Shown in pieces: positions 1 through 12,344 of a stretch of DNA of 64,000 nt. The translations under genes and the position numbers were made by a program. Position 1 is the first letter of the stretch, and every line of letters starts with the position of its first letter. Origin of the DNA: Cyrtodaria siliqua (taxonomy: Eukaryota; Mollusca; Bivalvia; Adapedonta; Hiatellidae). The notes below the pieces were generated by a model. The model saw only the letters and a program-made list of their open reading frames with translations, was not told the origin of the DNA and ran no database searches. The stretch spans positions 1 to 64,000 of the forward strand of contig JAWPHD010004392.1 of assembly GCA_037043455.1 (NCBI GenBank). The letters run 5' to 3'.

Positions 1-395
1 CAAAGCATTAAATGTTGTGTGTTTCTATTTTACTGCACACTAAAAGGCTTTATTGGGTGGTCCTCATAATCTGAATCAAAACTGAATATCACAATGTTCT
101 CATGAAATTGCATGGCTAACAGTGATTTACAGTTACCTATAGAAATTCTCACTCCCCCCCCCCCCCCCCCCCCCCCCCCCAACCCCACCCCTCCACACAC
201 ACACCCCAAATACAATAGGCTCGAAATATGTCGTTAAACTATAGCTTCTTGAATATATATTTTTTAATGGCGTACCAACACTATCTAAGGTTATTTAGAG
301 CCGTCCCAGACAGAGGAGAAGGATATATAGGAATCATATAACATTTAATGCACGGGACTGCCCGCTTTATGTCCGGCGCATCCTTGGTCGGGATA
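1..395. other. AT-rich non-coding stretch with a C homopolymer
   Basis: No gene is visible. The only distinct feature is an uninterrupted run of 27 C at 154-180, followed by a C/A-rich patch to about 206. Glycine-rich peptides that can be read across it on the minus strand are by-products of the homopolymer. Confidence 0.7.
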
Positions 396-399
396 GTAA

Positions 400-548
400 A
401 GAGGCTGCGTCTAAAACTGTCTCGCCTCTCACAGCTACGGGTTTGAATCCCACTGTAAGCTTGACTTGTCAAGTGAGAAAGTGTCGATAATCACGGACGG
501 CTGCAGATATACAGTACTGGTTCTACCCAAAAAACAAGAGGCACAAGA
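400..548 (+). mobile_element. tRNA-derived SINE, family A, diverged copy
   Basis: The copy carries a tRNA-like head with a B-box match (GGTTTGAATCCC, near 449) followed by the family body: AGTGAGAAAGTGTCGAT and the motif TACAGTACTGGTTCTACCC. The same body recurs at 4062, 21095, 26365, 50683, 53515 and 59222. The head has lost its A-box, and the tail after the TACCC motif is missing or replaced. Its variant head (TAGTAAAGAGGCTGCG) matches the copy at 53515, suggesting a subfamily. Confidence 0.75.
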
Positions 549-744
549 GGGCCTATGGACGCTCTACTGGCTAAAACGGCTCTTTTATCAAGGGTTGTTG
601 ACATAAAATTCATCAGTACTTATTTTAAAATAATACAAAATCAACAAGGCTAGGATGGCGTTAGAATCTCACCTGGTAATCATGGGCAATAAGTCTGTGT
701 CTAGTCTGGCATGGGTATTTTTTAATTCTTTGAATGAAATTTCA

Positions 745-1160
745 TAAAAATGGGTAGGGAGAATATTAACAATCTAACCAAATATGGTAAAGATCTGATA
801 ACAAATGAAGTAACTGCAAATTTAACAAAGAAAAATGCAATATAGCATTTTTCAACAAACCAAGCGCCATAACTCTGTCATTACTAACAAGATCTAGCTG
901 GTTTTCGAACTTATTCAAGATTTCATTGATATACCGCGCTTTGCACAACTAAACATCTTACCGATGCCTCCTGCCAAGTTCCGTCGAAATCCAACAAGGC
1001 GTTTAGAGAAGTAGCGCCGACAAAAATTCTAAATAAAAATGACAATGGGCCGTAAATCCATCACAAATCAACAAACCGGAAAAAAACGCAATACCGGTAG
1101 GCACAACTAGAAATCATACCAATGCTTCCTGCTAAGTTTCGTCAAATCCAACACAGCGTT
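745..1160. repeat. Decayed core-repeat units (related to 1605-2340 and 34420-34720)
   Basis: The first part (about 780-930) matches the unit tandemly repeated at 1605-2340: an AAATATAGCATTTTT-like stretch, then 'GCCATAACTCTG', then 'CTGGTTTTCGAACTT'. The second part (about 955-1160) is two copies of a unit with 'CCTGCCAAGTTCCGTC' and 'CCAACAAGGCGTT', found in reverse orientation at 34420-34720. No protein is encoded. Confidence 0.65.
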
Positions 1161-1234
1161 AACTAAAAAAAAATATTTAAAAATTAATTAAAAAAAAAAA
1201 TTAAATTAAAAAAATGAAAGTCAAGTCAATCTGC

Positions 1235-1600
1235 TAAAGAAATATAAAAAGATCGGACAGTGAAAGTAGCATTCAAGGAGGACAGTCAACCACAAAACAC
1301 AGAAACAAACACGCAAAAAGACAAAAAAGTAATAATAAATGCAAACGACATCACAAACACAAGAGGGTTGACAATAGGGCTACCGTCTTGGAACGGTCAG
1401 AGGCAAAGTAGGCCACTGGGGGTTCAAACCGGTTCTAGGGTGCACCAAACCTCACACTTACCCTACTGTCATCCGATTAAAACAGGACAGTGTAAATAAA
1501 GAAATCCCCGCCATCATCTAGTCTTTAACCAACAAGGCAGCATCAATAGGCAATATGAGTAAAACACAAATATGCTCGTGTATATATAATACAAAAAAAC
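1235..1600 (-). repeat. Solo PLE 3' tail
   Basis: On the minus strand this reads as the 3' non-coding tail shared by the Penelope-like elements of the window. It includes the promoter-like 'GGGATTTCTTTATTTACA', a TTGGTGCACCCTAGAACC block, the hairpin region around 1390-1425 (antisense form GAACGGTCAGAGGC) and the GTTGACTGTCCTCCTTGAATG block. No reverse transcriptase sequence is attached. The first hairpin has an A-A mismatch, so this copy has decayed. Confidence 0.75.
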
Positions 1601-1604
1601 AACA

Positions 1605-2340
1605 ATAAAGTTTGGTAATGATCAGATGAAAAATGAAGGCCCTATCGTATTAACGAGACAAAATATAGCATTTTTAACGAAATCAAGGGTCATAACTCTG
1701 CTGTTACTGGTCCAATCTGGCTGGTTTTCGAACTTGCCCGAGCTTCCATTATATTAACAATCTCGGTAAAGATCGGATGAAGAATGAAGGCCCTATCGTC
1801 TTAACGAGGCAAAATATAGCATTTTTTACTAAATCAAGGACCATAACTCTGGTGTTACTGATCCAATTTGGCTGGATTACGAACTTATCCGAGCTTTCAT
1901 TGATATTAGTAATCGGGTAAAGTTTAATAAAGATCAGTTGAAAAACAAACGCCCTATCGTCTTAACAAGGCAAAATATAGCATGTTTAACTAAATCAAGG
2001 CCATAACTCCGCTGTTACTGGTTTGATTTGCCTAGTTTTCAAACATGTCCGAGCTTTTAATAATATTAACAATCTGTTAAAGTTCGGTAAAGATCGAATG
2101 AAAAATGAAGGCCCTATCGTCTTAACGAGGCAAAATATAGCGTTTTTAACTAAATCAAGGGCCATAACTCTGCTGTTACTGGTCCGATCTTGCTGGTTTT
2201 CAAACTTTTCCGAGCTGTTATTAATATTAACAATTTGTTACAGTTTGGTAAAGATTGGATGAAAAATGGAGGCCCTATTGTCTTAACAAGGTAAAAGTTA
2301 ACGGACGACGGACGGACGGACAACTCGCCATCCCATAAGC
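1605..2340 (+). repeat. Tandem array, about 155-bp unit, 4-5 copies
   Basis: Successive units start near 1612, 1770, 1921, 2080 and 2235. Each contains 'AAAATGAAGGCCCTATCGT', 'AAAATATAGCATTTTT', 'CATAACTCTG.TGTTACTGG' and 'CTGGTTTTCGAACTT'. The array ends in a (GGAC)n-like stretch near 2305 and a hairpin 'CTGGCCCTCGGGGCCAG' at 2343-2359. Short frames read across it are not coding. Confidence 0.85.
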
Positions 2341-2374
2341 TCTGCTGGCCCTCGGGGCCAGTAGAGCTTAAAAA

Positions 2375-2455
2375 ATGGGTCTGCCTCTACCACAAAAATA
2401 TTAGAGCGTCATATATAGCCTAACATGCGCTAAAAAAGACGTAAACGTAACAAAT
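2375..2455 (+). mobile_element. SINE family A, 3' end only
   Basis: It begins inside the family body at 'GGGTCTGCCTCTACCACAA' and runs through 'GTCATATATAGCC' and 'AACATGCG' to a degenerate 'GACGTAAA' end. These blocks occur in the same order in the fuller copies at 21095 and 26365. The tRNA-like head is absent. Confidence 0.65.
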
Positions 2456-4060
2456 ATTCAAACCGTTTATGTCCACATCAAAAAGACAAAGCTAAGAAAT
2501 TAAACGTCTTTCCCACGGGCAAATTTGTAGCACTACGGGGTCGTATGCCATGCTTGGTACATTTCATAACAAGGTCCGGACTTCGCGTTGTGATTTCCAT
2601 AATTTAGTTGTACATATAAAACAGTCCGAATAATTACACACTCATAAAACGCTATGAACATCCTGTTATATATATATATATACATATCCGTTTCGTATAG
2701 TGGTTTTGTTAACTACTTAAATAGTCCCTATTATTAAATGTCTTAGGTTCACAAAGTATAATAGTATTTATAAACTTTCAAATGTCCAAATCCTCAAATT
2801 ATTATGTAACGCAGAACAACTGCCCTACTATACTAGCTTCCATAGTATAGTTTAACTTATCCCACACCTTGGCTTAGACTGCGGGGATCCATCTTGTGTC
2901 TTAGACTGCGGGGATTCATCTTGTGGATAAAATACCGACTGACTATTGAAACTCACTCTCCACTCCTGAACCACCGACTCTCTACTCTCAATTTTCGACT
3001 CTGCTAGACTTTCCTTGCGCTCAGTATTATACTAGAAGTCTACTTTTCGGCAGTTAGTCATGCCCCACATATGGACATCGACCGGTGTAGCTACAGGTTA
3101 ACGCCATGGTGATTACCTCATTGTATGCATACATTACCCACAAGACCTTTCGGCGAATGGTCTCCCCTAATATGGCAATACCTCTTAACTTAGGTGTATT
3201 AACCACCGAGTAACTGACAGTTTTTTTAGAAAACTCCCATTGCATGATTAAATAAGATAGGGATTAACAGGGGTGTACTTTAACTCTGTTTGTGTTACAT
3301 GTAAAAACTGTTATTAGGTTAAGTACAATAGCGAGGCTGTAGTGTTACACATTGAAACACTCAGTGGAGCAAGTAAGATCTATAGATTCAAAGTCTACCA
3401 TGCTGTGTCACAACCGTTTCAGAAATTAAGACGTTTTAGACAAAATTTAATGCTATCAATAGCGTTTGCTGAATCGTTTATAAAACTGTGTTTTGAAAAT
3501 ATGTGGGGGGTTTTGTTGTTGTTTGCTGAATCGGTTATAAAACTGTGTTTTGAAAATATGTGAGGTGTTTTGTTGTTGTTTTTAATATCTTTTATCAGTG
3601 CCATTTCTGCTTTAATTAAGCTGCACCCTTAGATGTCCTGAATGTTCAATAACGTCCAAGAAAAGAATATAGTATACGTCAGTCTTCTATTGTTTTTAGT
3701 TGTTTATGACTTCGTTCTGCTTTATGTAGAACTCAGCATTAATAACCTGCAACGGATGGCTTGAGCTTGCAACCAAACTAAAAAGGACTGGACGTACCAT
3801 TAATGAGGCGCAGTTATCTGTGATTGATTGATACAAGAGTGGGAATAAGTGATGTACCAAACAATCAATTGTGGCCAACGATCAGTTATTTAGTAATTGA
3901 TATTAAGTTATGACATCCCACAAGAGATCATTGCAAAAAATCGATTTCTATTATCGCTGAAAACAAAACCAAAACGTACAAGCTACTTAGTCAATAATCA
4001 GTCGGAGTACCACCATCTCAAAATAGTAAAAATTAAAATCATTTTTTATATACAAGCTTT
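2456..4060. other. Non-coding AT-rich region with two small duplications
   Basis: No gene is recognised. A duplicated block of about 35 bp lies at 2870-2930 (repeated 'TTAGACTGCGGGGAT'). A 58-bp tandem pair starts at 3463 and 3521 (each with 'GTTTGCTGAATCG' and 'ACTGTGTTTTGAAAATATG'). Both are local slippage-type duplications. Confidence 0.6.
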
Positions 4061-4061
4061 C

Positions 4062-4325
4062 TTTGTATCAAGTAGTTGTGAGGGTAAAGACGCTGCACTG
4101 GAAACCCTCTCAACGCTGCGGGTTCGAATCCCACTGGGAGCACGACTTGTAAGTGTTGACTCTTATGGACGACGGGAAGTATACAGTATGTGTCTTACAT
4201 GTTCTACCCAGGAATAAGTGAATGGTCTGCTTCCACCACTAAAAAACGTTGACCGTCATACATAGCCTTAAATGTGCTGGAAAATGACGTTACACACCAA
4301 ACAAACAAAAAAGACTTGAGTTTTA
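4062..4325 (+). mobile_element. SINE family A, near full length
   Basis: The head has 'GCTGCGGGTTCGAATCCC' (B-box, about 4119-4136) and the body follows in order: 'GGGAGCACGACTTGTAAGTG', 'TCTTATGGACGACGGGA', 'TGTTCTACCCAGGAA', 'GTCATACATAGCC' and 'AAATGACGTTACACACCA', ending in (CAAA)n near 4300. The A-box half is degraded. Confidence 0.8.
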
Positions 4326-5689
4326 TTTTGTATTCCCTTAAGAAAAATGTTCTTGTCCGGTCTATTAGGTAAGTAGCATGCACATTTAGGGGTTTTTTGT
4401 TCAAGGTCATGCAGTTTGCAGTCCAGTCATACTCCTAAATCCCTTCTTCTTCTTCTTTTTCTTCTTTTACCCTGGGATCTTCATAGATCGTAATTAGCTC
4501 TTCAAATAATGAAGCGCAACGTAATTTGCCTACAGATGTGTTTTCAGTAGACTATGTGTTGCATTTTGGTTTTCATTCCAATAAGCTGTCCAACAATTTA
4601 AGATAATGAAAAGAAACTGTTACCATATCATTAATATACTGGGCGTGAACAGCACTTAAGTTTAAGGTCAAGCATATTGCGCAAGACATTTTCCCTTGTC
4701 CGTCTGATATAAGGTCCAAACTACCAAAAGCTATCCTGTCTGCATGTTAAATAATTATTACAATCTTTCTGCAGTATGAGTAGGGCAGGGTTTCAGGATT
4801 ATTTTGTATTCTTCACCTCTCATTGAGGTGGCAATAATAACCATATGTGCTGATGATTGTTTTCATTGGCATTCCAGTGTTTTTAAGGAGTTGGAGCTCG
4901 CTATGAGACAGTGCCTTATTCATATTAACGTTCATTTTGGTTTAAAGTGTCGCATTATTTGTAGTGCGAATGCGTTACAGCCGTGTAACGTAGCTGACGT
5001 CATGTAAACAACAAAACAACGTACACATTGCCGCCGTATACAAGGCAATTTCACACAATTCTAGTGAAACTATCACTTTGTGATAAATAGAATCTTACAT
5101 TCGTGACTATATAGACTCGTTGGATAAAAAACATAGGATACACGGCATAGCCTCGTATCCTATCATTGTATCCAACTCGTTTATTAAAGTATCCCGCCAA
5201 ATAACGGAACAATTACACTACAAAACAGTTAATCCAAACTCTATCCAGGGCCTCAGGTCATATAATAACGTATATGTGCTGATTAAAAGTAAAGATTTAT
5301 TAACGGGGTTCTTAAAATACCCGTGATTAAAATGCATAAAATGAATTATGAGTTGGTAACTCTTAATTCGACGCTCCAGGTTTAGGATTTAGCCTGGCTG
5401 GTTAAAGACGTTTATATTATGTCTATATGGTAGGGATTCTCGAAATATGTAAGTTACATAAATAACTTCGTCAGTAGATTTAAAAATGATGTACATATTT
5501 TGTAAACTTTGGCTGTTGTTGGCAGGATAGCTACTTTGAAATCAACAATACGCAGAACTCGTGTAAGATCCTCTATATATTACCATTCTACTTGATGTTT
5601 TATTGTACAAGGTTCATACAATCCCGCATGTAAGCCAACACTAATGCGTTGTCATCCGACTTTGCAAACACTTTCTTGTGGCTCCATCT
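4326..5689. other. Non-coding AT-rich region
   Basis: Nothing gene-like is recognised. A pyrimidine-rich (CTT)n tract lies at 4443-4468. Short open frames here are not supported by codon pattern or homology. Confidence 0.6.
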
Positions 5690-6245
5690 AGTCATGCAGT
5701 GTCAAAGAGATTCAATTCATAGTTGGTAGGATTGTTCGCCATCACGTGAAGATGATTATATTAAAACGTCATTTTGATTAGATAATGTTAACGCAGTAGA
5801 TCTACTGCTATGGCGCTTTCTAGTTTTAAAATGTTTGAGCATAACACGAACGCCTTGGCCGCAACGTGTCATTCAGTTTTAAAGGAATTCAGATCATATC
5901 TTGAAGAATTGTTTGCCATCACCCAAAGCCTTTGATTCGGTTAAAAAAGCATAACGCAGTTATGTACCTTTATGGACTTTGAAGTTTTAGAATTGAATAA
6001 GAACATTGCGTCCGTAACTTGTCATTCAGATTTTAAATGATTCCATTCATATTTGGTAGAATTGTTTATCCTCACGTGAATATGCTCATATTAAATTGTG
6101 ACTTTAATTCGACACTTCTTATCCCAGCAATAGCCCATTTTGGACCTCAATTGATGTCCTAATAAGAATAATAAGACCATTGTGGCCGCGACAAGTATTT
6201 CAGTTTTGAAGAGAACATCGTCATTTGCATTCGGCAATTTCTATT
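5690..6245 (+). repeat. Degenerate tandem array, units of about 150-176 bp
   Basis: The phrase 'GTCATTCAG.TTTAAA' recurs at 5691 (diverged), 5867, 6020 and 6194. Each is followed by 'ATTCATA.TTGGTAGAATTG' and 'CATCACGTGAA' variants. The units are heavily diverged and differ from the arrays at 1605 and 17636. Confidence 0.6.
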
Positions 6246-6369
6246 GGAGAATATTGGCTTTTTTAGGACAAAGGGAATATTCACAGATACTGCATGTAGT
6301 CTTATAAGGACAGTGGAAGAGATTTTGAATTACTTTATATTTTAAAAGTAGATCAGAGTTACGTGCCCT

Positions 6370-6850
6370 CAATGATTTATTCTCTTGTTGCTCTGGCTTC
6401 TGTCAAGTCACTGGGTACCTTACTTGTGGCTTTCTAGGCTATTGTTGTTGTTTTTTGTATTTATATACAAACGAGCATCTTTGTGTTTTACTTATATTGC
6501 CTATTAATGTTGCCTCGTTGGTTAGAGAATAGTTCATGGCGGGGATTTCTTTATTTACACTTTCCCGTTTTATTGGGTTAAAGTAGGGTACGCGTGAGGT
6601 TTGGTGCACCCTAGAACCTAGTTTAAACCCCCAGCGGCCTTTTTTGCCGCTGACCGTTCCAAGGCGGTAGCTCTATTGTCAACCCCTTTTGTGTTTGTGA
6701 TGTCTTATTTAGCCTTTTATTCATCTTTAAATTTGTTCTTTGTTTCTGTGTTTGTTTGTGGTTGATTGTCATCCTTGAATGCTTATTTTCCTGTTTGATT
6801 TTTATATCTATATTTACGATAATAACATTTATCAACGTGTTTTAGTAACG
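6370..6850 (+). repeat. Solo PLE 3' tail, well preserved
   Basis: This complete tail has no attached reverse transcriptase. In order it has 'TTGTTGCTCTGGCTTCT', a TATAT/ACGAGCATC block, 'GGCGGGGATTTCTTTATTT', 'GAGGTTTGGTGCACCC', a perfect 7-bp hairpin CAGCGGC/GCCGCTG at 6632-6652, a second short hairpin ACCG/CGGT at 6653-6668, and the 'TGTCAACCCC' and 'CATCCTTGAATGC' blocks. It is the best copy for studying the hairpin pair. Confidence 0.85.
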
Positions 6851-6944
6851 GTAGCTCTAAATGAGTAGCTTTTTATTTATACTATGGTTATAAATGTTAA
6901 AGTCCTTGACAACAGGCTTTAGAAAAACGAAAAAGTTGAGTAGT

Positions 6945-7025
6945 AGTAGAAGTTGTAGTAGTAGTAGCAGTAGCAGCAGCAGCAGTAGGTAGATAGGTAG
7001 TAGTAGTAGTAGTAGTAGTAATACA
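6945..7025 (+). repeat. (GTA)n/(GCA)n trinucleotide microsatellite
   Basis: Imperfect GTA repeats with an internal GCA block and a GTAGATAG interruption. Confidence 0.9.
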
Positions 7026-7317
7026 CACGATAATACTATCCTTCTTTAATTTAATAAGAGCCACACTATTGAGTTAAAACGTATTCTTAAATTAAAAATT
7101 GAGGGAAAACAATCAAGGGCAAAATAAAAACATTTTACCTGGCATGTTTTGACCTTACTGTTGTTTATACACGTGATATTCATGAATGCGATGTTAAACT
7201 TACACAATATATTAACTGATTACAACAAGGACACACTTGTCTACAATTATTTACTACTAATAAGAAATTAGAAGCAATCATTAATCTATCTTCCGTTGGC
7301 GTAAAACGGAAATATTA

Positions 7318-7432
7318 GGCTGAATGTTACAAAGTATAAATTACTGAATGTTACAAAGTACACATTACTGAATGTTACAAAGGGCAACTTACTGAATACT
7401 GAATGTAACAAAGTACAAATTACATTGCATAT
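7318..7432 (+). repeat. 24-bp tandem repeat, 4 copies
   Basis: The unit contains 'CTGAATGTTACAAAGTAC'. The third unit carries a short insertion. Confidence 0.85.
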
Positions 7433-9116
7433 GCGGCAGATACGGAAATATACGAAAAGTAATGTATGTGCAGTGTATCAGTGTATATATTCCGATATAT
7501 TTTGTGTAATCTATATTTGGCAGCATTGTATGTATGTGTTATATGCAATGTGTTTATATTTTCAATGTATATGTGCAATATGGTAGGTGTAATATATACA
7601 TATATGACTTATATTTAAATAACAAAATAAGAATTTATACCGGGGAATGGAAATGAGTAATCGCTTGCAATACACATATGCAATACAGAATAAGAACTAA
7701 AATAACCTCTTCTGTTTTATTTATTTCGCATCTTCCACAATACAATACAGATCAACACATTTATAGGTAAATTAAAAAGGGTTACAAACTATATTTTCTG
7801 TATCATCAACACATTTATTACACAGAGAAACGAGTTAATAACACACATTAAATAGTATTGCTTTAAAGACGAAGACCTCCAACAGTATTAATACGCAAAA
7901 TAAAATATGTGCATAGTTTGACATTTCAGCAACAGTATATAACTTGTGAGATGGCTTTAGTTAAGAATGTTTCTGGTGTAAAATAAATTTCAACAACAAT
8001 ATATAACTTGTGCGATGGCTTTAGCTTTAGCTAAGAATGTTCTTGTGTGAATTAATCACTACCTATCTTCCTCTTCCTCGCCTGTGTGTGTTTAACTGTG
8101 TGACCGACTGTCAACGATACGTATATGAATAAAATTGTAATTAAATCACTTTAATATTATGTTAATAATGTTATCATTAATGCGATCTTAATACATGTTA
8201 TTATATTATGTATAATACGAATATGAGATGTTATCAATAAAAGGATATTACAGAAATGGTAGGTGTACTTATTTTTGATATTGTTAGCAAGTCTGTTAAT
8301 AATTTTATGATAACCTGGGTCCCGTTTTATGACACAATTTATGTTTTATGACACAATTTACAACCATTTTGATCGTAAATTAATATCTTAAATGCTTGAC
8401 TATAAATTACACTTTTTAAATAAACGTGATTTCATTTCATTTTCTTATACAAGTGATATTTCTGCACTACGTGCATTCATATTTGTTTACATTGAATGCT
8501 TTGGTGCACAATGTGAACGATTTTAAAATGTAAGCCTTATCGTAAGATGTTTAATAAAACAGGGCCCAGTGTTATAAAGAAAATAACAATGTGAGTGCAG
8601 GTTTTTAAGCTTAAAACAATGATTGAATGATGCAAACAATAAAAACAGCTTTACTTTAAATAGTGCATGGATTTCATGAATATTAGTTTAAACTAACAAC
8701 ATCATCATTCACTCGTTCGTTCGCTTGTTCTTCCTTTCGTTCATTCTTTCATTAATTCATTCGTTCATTCATTTCAATGATTTATTTGTATTATTTATTT
8801 ACAATATGAATAAATAAAGCAGAAACTGTAAATGCAGTTGAACACTGAACTTTCACACTTACATGTTTTGACAGTGATATAAATAAGTACTTTAATGGCA
8901 TTTTACAAATATAAAAGACAGAAACACATGGAAATTATCACAGATATAGCAAATAAATAAACGATGAATAAATTATAAAGCTATAACATCTACATACTTA
9001 TACGGCAATAGTACCAGACAACTCTCAAAGTTCTCTTTCAACACCCATCGACATAACTATTAGAACTCATCGTTTTTTCCCGTCGTTGACGACTCTCTCT
9101 GTTTCAGTTGTAGCGA
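7433..9116. other. Non-coding region downstream of the chitin-binding gene
   Basis: No exon is recognised. A roughly 75-bp duplication at 7918-8050 repeats 'TATATAACTTGTG.GATGG'. A (TTCG/TTCATT)n patch lies at 8705-8775. Minus-strand AATAAA-like sites around 8780-8800 could serve the upstream gene's 3' end. Confidence 0.5.
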
Positions 9117-9171
9117 TTATTCATCAACAAAATCACGTGTTCTTTTAATCTTCTTTTCAACTATTTCACTC
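9117..9171 (-). CDS. Possible terminal exon of the chitin-binding protein gene
   Basis: The preceding exon ends with a strong donor (TG|GTAAGT, 9491-9497). On the minus strand a pyrimidine-rich stretch and AG at 9172-9173 precede a frame that completes the split TGG codon. It adds 17 residues (SEIVEKKIKRTRDFVDE) and then TAA at 9117-9119. If this exon is not used, the protein stops at the TAA at 9493-9495 straight after the same Trp. The two endings cannot be separated without transcripts. Confidence 0.45.
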
Positions 9172-9492
9172 CTACGATTCTTGAGTTGAAGAAACGTAAA
9201 TAAAAGTTATAACGTCGTACCACTTTGTTAACTGTAAATAAAGTACATTAGAAGTATTAAACATAGAAATGTTTATTTGTCTATGTGTCATCTACTATAA
9301 AATATACAATGTGTAAGTTGAATACCATTTTAACCTGAACCAGGGAACATGGGAAGAGTTACACTAAACAGTACTTTAAGTTTCCATTCTAAGACTCCAG
9401 TTAACGGAAATTAAAATGTAGTGTTCGTTTTGTTTATTAATTTATAAGATATTTCTTTTCACATTGTGTCCCAATATAAAAAAGTTTCGAAC

Positions 9493-11547
9493 TTACCAGT
9501 CTTTACGACTGCCACACGGTCCGCACGCCTTTTCCGCCTTGACGCACGTTGCAAGAAGGACGTCGAATACTTCCCCATCCATACATTTCACAGTGTTTTT
9601 TAATTTGCCATCCTCGCATACTGTGTATTGGTTACATCTTCCGAAATCATCAGTGTATGCCCCGGTCTTCTTTCCGGTACAGTCTGGCATCAGGCCACCG
9701 TGTTCTTTTGGGATCAAATCTAGGGAGACGCATCGGTTGAGTTCTGGGTGAAAGAGTTGGGTTCTGCCGTTTGAATCAGCCTGGCATATCTCTTCACCCA
9801 TGGTGCGTTCTTTGTAGCACATGGTGTAGTAGGGACTCCATGTCTTGTACTCGTGTACGTTTATGCCATCGGCTTTTCCTTCGCATTTTGAAAGCCATAC
9901 GTGGCATGGCATACAGTGTGCAACTGGGCACTTGTTTCGTCTGTAGTTACCTAATGCGTAAGACAAATTAAATATATATATATATTCGCCATTGATTTTG
10001 AATAGATGTTAACATTTACTATTAAAACATTTTGCTCATGATGCATTACGAATTATCATAATGTATTAAAATGATTGTAAGTTTTAGGTAAAGATGGCCT
10101 CCATTACTAGACCTATAACGAGGTTAAAAATAATCTTCTTATATTTATTCATCCACCATTGAACTCATTGAAATCACCGATCCGGTTAGGTGATAATGAT
10201 AAAAACAAAAACATAAAAGCACACGCCCATTGCTTCTGATTACTACTATAGGCTTATGCAGAGAGAAGACATAACACGATGTCTTCTATACTGAGTTATA
10301 TTATTTTCATAACTGTATATATTACTCACGCAATATAACTTGAAATCATTTGAAGGCAGACCGAACATGCACGAAAGATATATTTGTAAATACTGACTTA
10401 ATTACGCGTATTGTTTTGTAGAAAAGGTTTCTTCGACGGTCTATATTTGATATTTATACGAAGGTTTAAAATTAAGGATTTTGCTATGCATCAAAACCAC
10501 ATAATTAATTACGTATTCAACTGCAGAAACTTTACAAATGACACTTACATCCATCCTTGAATTCTGCTCTCTTTCCACATTTGACATTTTCGAAGTTGTC
10601 ACATTTCATCGTCTCTGTGTTGAAGAGTGCAGGGTAGGCGCACTCTTGTAGGTATTGCTCGAAGTAGCGAGGTATGTACTCGTAAACATGGCTACAGTTG
10701 TAGTAGGCTTGGCATTCCGTTGGGTGGGGGATTAAACCTCCATTCCGGGCACACTGTTCTTCAATCGTAAGGGGACCTGAATAAAATATATCTGTTTTTT
10801 GTAGATTAACTACTTGCGTAAACAGTGAAATGTGTTAAGCAGAGAATCACTCAAGAACGCTCTGTTATCAGTACTTCACTTAGATTTTATGTTGTGTGCA
10901 TAAACAATAAAACATACAAGAAAACAAACTATATTATATTAAGGAAAAAGATATATCAACAACTTACTTAAAGGAAAATACGATTTAAATATGCATATTA
11001 TTTACATTAATGTGATTTGTCTTTGCAATTACTTTCTCCTTTTCGTGTATTATATCCAGACTAAAAATACACTAGAATACTTAATTAGTGAAAAAACGAC
11101 GAATATAACATTATACAGCCACAAGTGTATCCATAAAAATAGGTATTAGGCTAACGAACATGTTAAAATAGTTTACGTAAAAATCACCAAATAAAGCATA
11201 GATATTTTAATATGTTGTAAACAAACCCATCAATTTAACTTCATAATGGATAAAATAAATATGTAACATTTTAAAGTTTACTTACCAATATCTGGAAGTA
11301 TGGGTTTCGTGGCTTTTTGTTTACAGTCGTTGTAAAAACTTCCTCTGGAACACACACGTTGCCATTGTGCTGAACACAGATCCCTGTGGACAGTCCGGCA
11401 TTTCAACCGGTCGTCCAAACACGCAAGATAAAACCCCTTGCAATCCAACTTTGGGATCAGTTCATACCCAGCCGTGTGGCATGTCGGTACCACTGCCATT
11501 GCGGTAGCCACAAAAGCCAATAATAAACACCTCGTTAGAAGACACAT
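9493..11547 (-). CDS. Secreted multi-domain chitin-binding (peritrophin-A/CBM14-like) protein, 3 or 4 exons
   Basis: Coding exons on the minus strand are 11286-11547, 10549-10776 and 9493-9950. Donors are GTAAGT-type and acceptors TTCAG and TTAG. Both introns are phase 1 and the split codons resolve to Gly and Cys, giving 315 residues (332 with the optional exon at 9117). The start is the ATG at 11547; residues 1-18 form a hydrophobic signal peptide (MCLLTRCLLLAFVATAMA). Exon 1 carries a divergent Cys-rich domain. Exon 2 has Cys spacing 12-5-17-12-7 with an aromatic YYNC core. Exon 3 has another divergent Cys-rich half, then a canonical CBM14 domain with spacing 14-5-10-12-6. Such domains bind chitin outside the cell; in molluscs the family occurs in shell matrix, mucus and gut lining. 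Phase-1 flanked domain exons fit exon shuffling. The specific role is not readable from sequence. Confidence 0.88.
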
Positions 11548-11715
11548 TGTGCAACTCAAACGCGTAAATCAGTAAATGTAGTAATAATCGAAAGATTAAA
11601 AGTATTAAATTAGTTTCAAAGTACAATTAAGATCGCAGCTACAACTTCTAAAGGTAATAGTACTCTTCAGTTCGTGCAAAGCTCAAATGAATGAAGTAAG
11701 AGACGCGCGTCAGAG

Positions 11716-11723
11716 TATTTATA
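11716..11723 (-). promoter_or_regulatory. TATA box of the chitin-binding protein gene
   Basis: The minus strand reads TATAAATA inside GTATAAATAC, about 170 bases upstream of the ATG at 11547. Transcription would start near 11690, giving a 5' leader of about 140 bases with no upstream intron evident. A strong TATA box fits a highly or tissue-specifically expressed secreted protein. Confidence 0.6.
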
Positions 11724-11729
11724 CTGTTT

Positions 11730-12344
11730 ATCCCACTTATGGGCAGGGTAAGTAAATAAACAATCAGTCCATTGAATGACGTAGTTGGGAGATACCGATG
11801 TAGGAAATACTTTAGACATTAGCTGAATTAATTACAATCTATTTGAACAGTGTGTGAAGTTTTTATAATAAATTATCTATCTTAAAATAGCATATTATTT
11901 CATCGTAAAGTGATAAACATTGGTCTGTCTTTAGATGCAATGTGCGTGGCATTATCGTAGTGTAAATGTCATATGTATTAATATGAGGTAACGTATTAAT
12001 TGATGTAAATTTTGACACCTTAACTGCGGTTGTATGCGTCACTTGATGGTTAGAGGTAAATACATATTTTATGCAATTCATGTTAAATAGAAACAGCCAC
12101 ATTTCGACTTTAAAACATTAATAGTCACGTTTGTTTTACATACTCATAAAATATGATACATTGTGTCGTACTCCAATGAGTAATACATAGACACAATATA
12201 AATTTCAGATATAATAATGTATCATACAAAAAATGCATAATCAACAGTTCGCCTTTTTGATCCTTTTTCCACAACACATGCATAGTTGCATGTATTATAG
12301 TGCATCCAGGAAACAAAATAGAGTATGAAATGTTAGTAGTACAG
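11730..12344. other. Upstream intergenic DNA
   Basis: AT-rich with no recognisable repeat family or coding signal. It presumably includes the distal promoter of the minus-strand gene. Confidence 0.5.

Noticed and set aside
9464..9971. Plus-strand ORFs over the chitin-binding gene
   Set aside because: They are antisense shadows of the last exon. The minus strand has splice signals, a signal peptide and CBM14 cysteine spacing.
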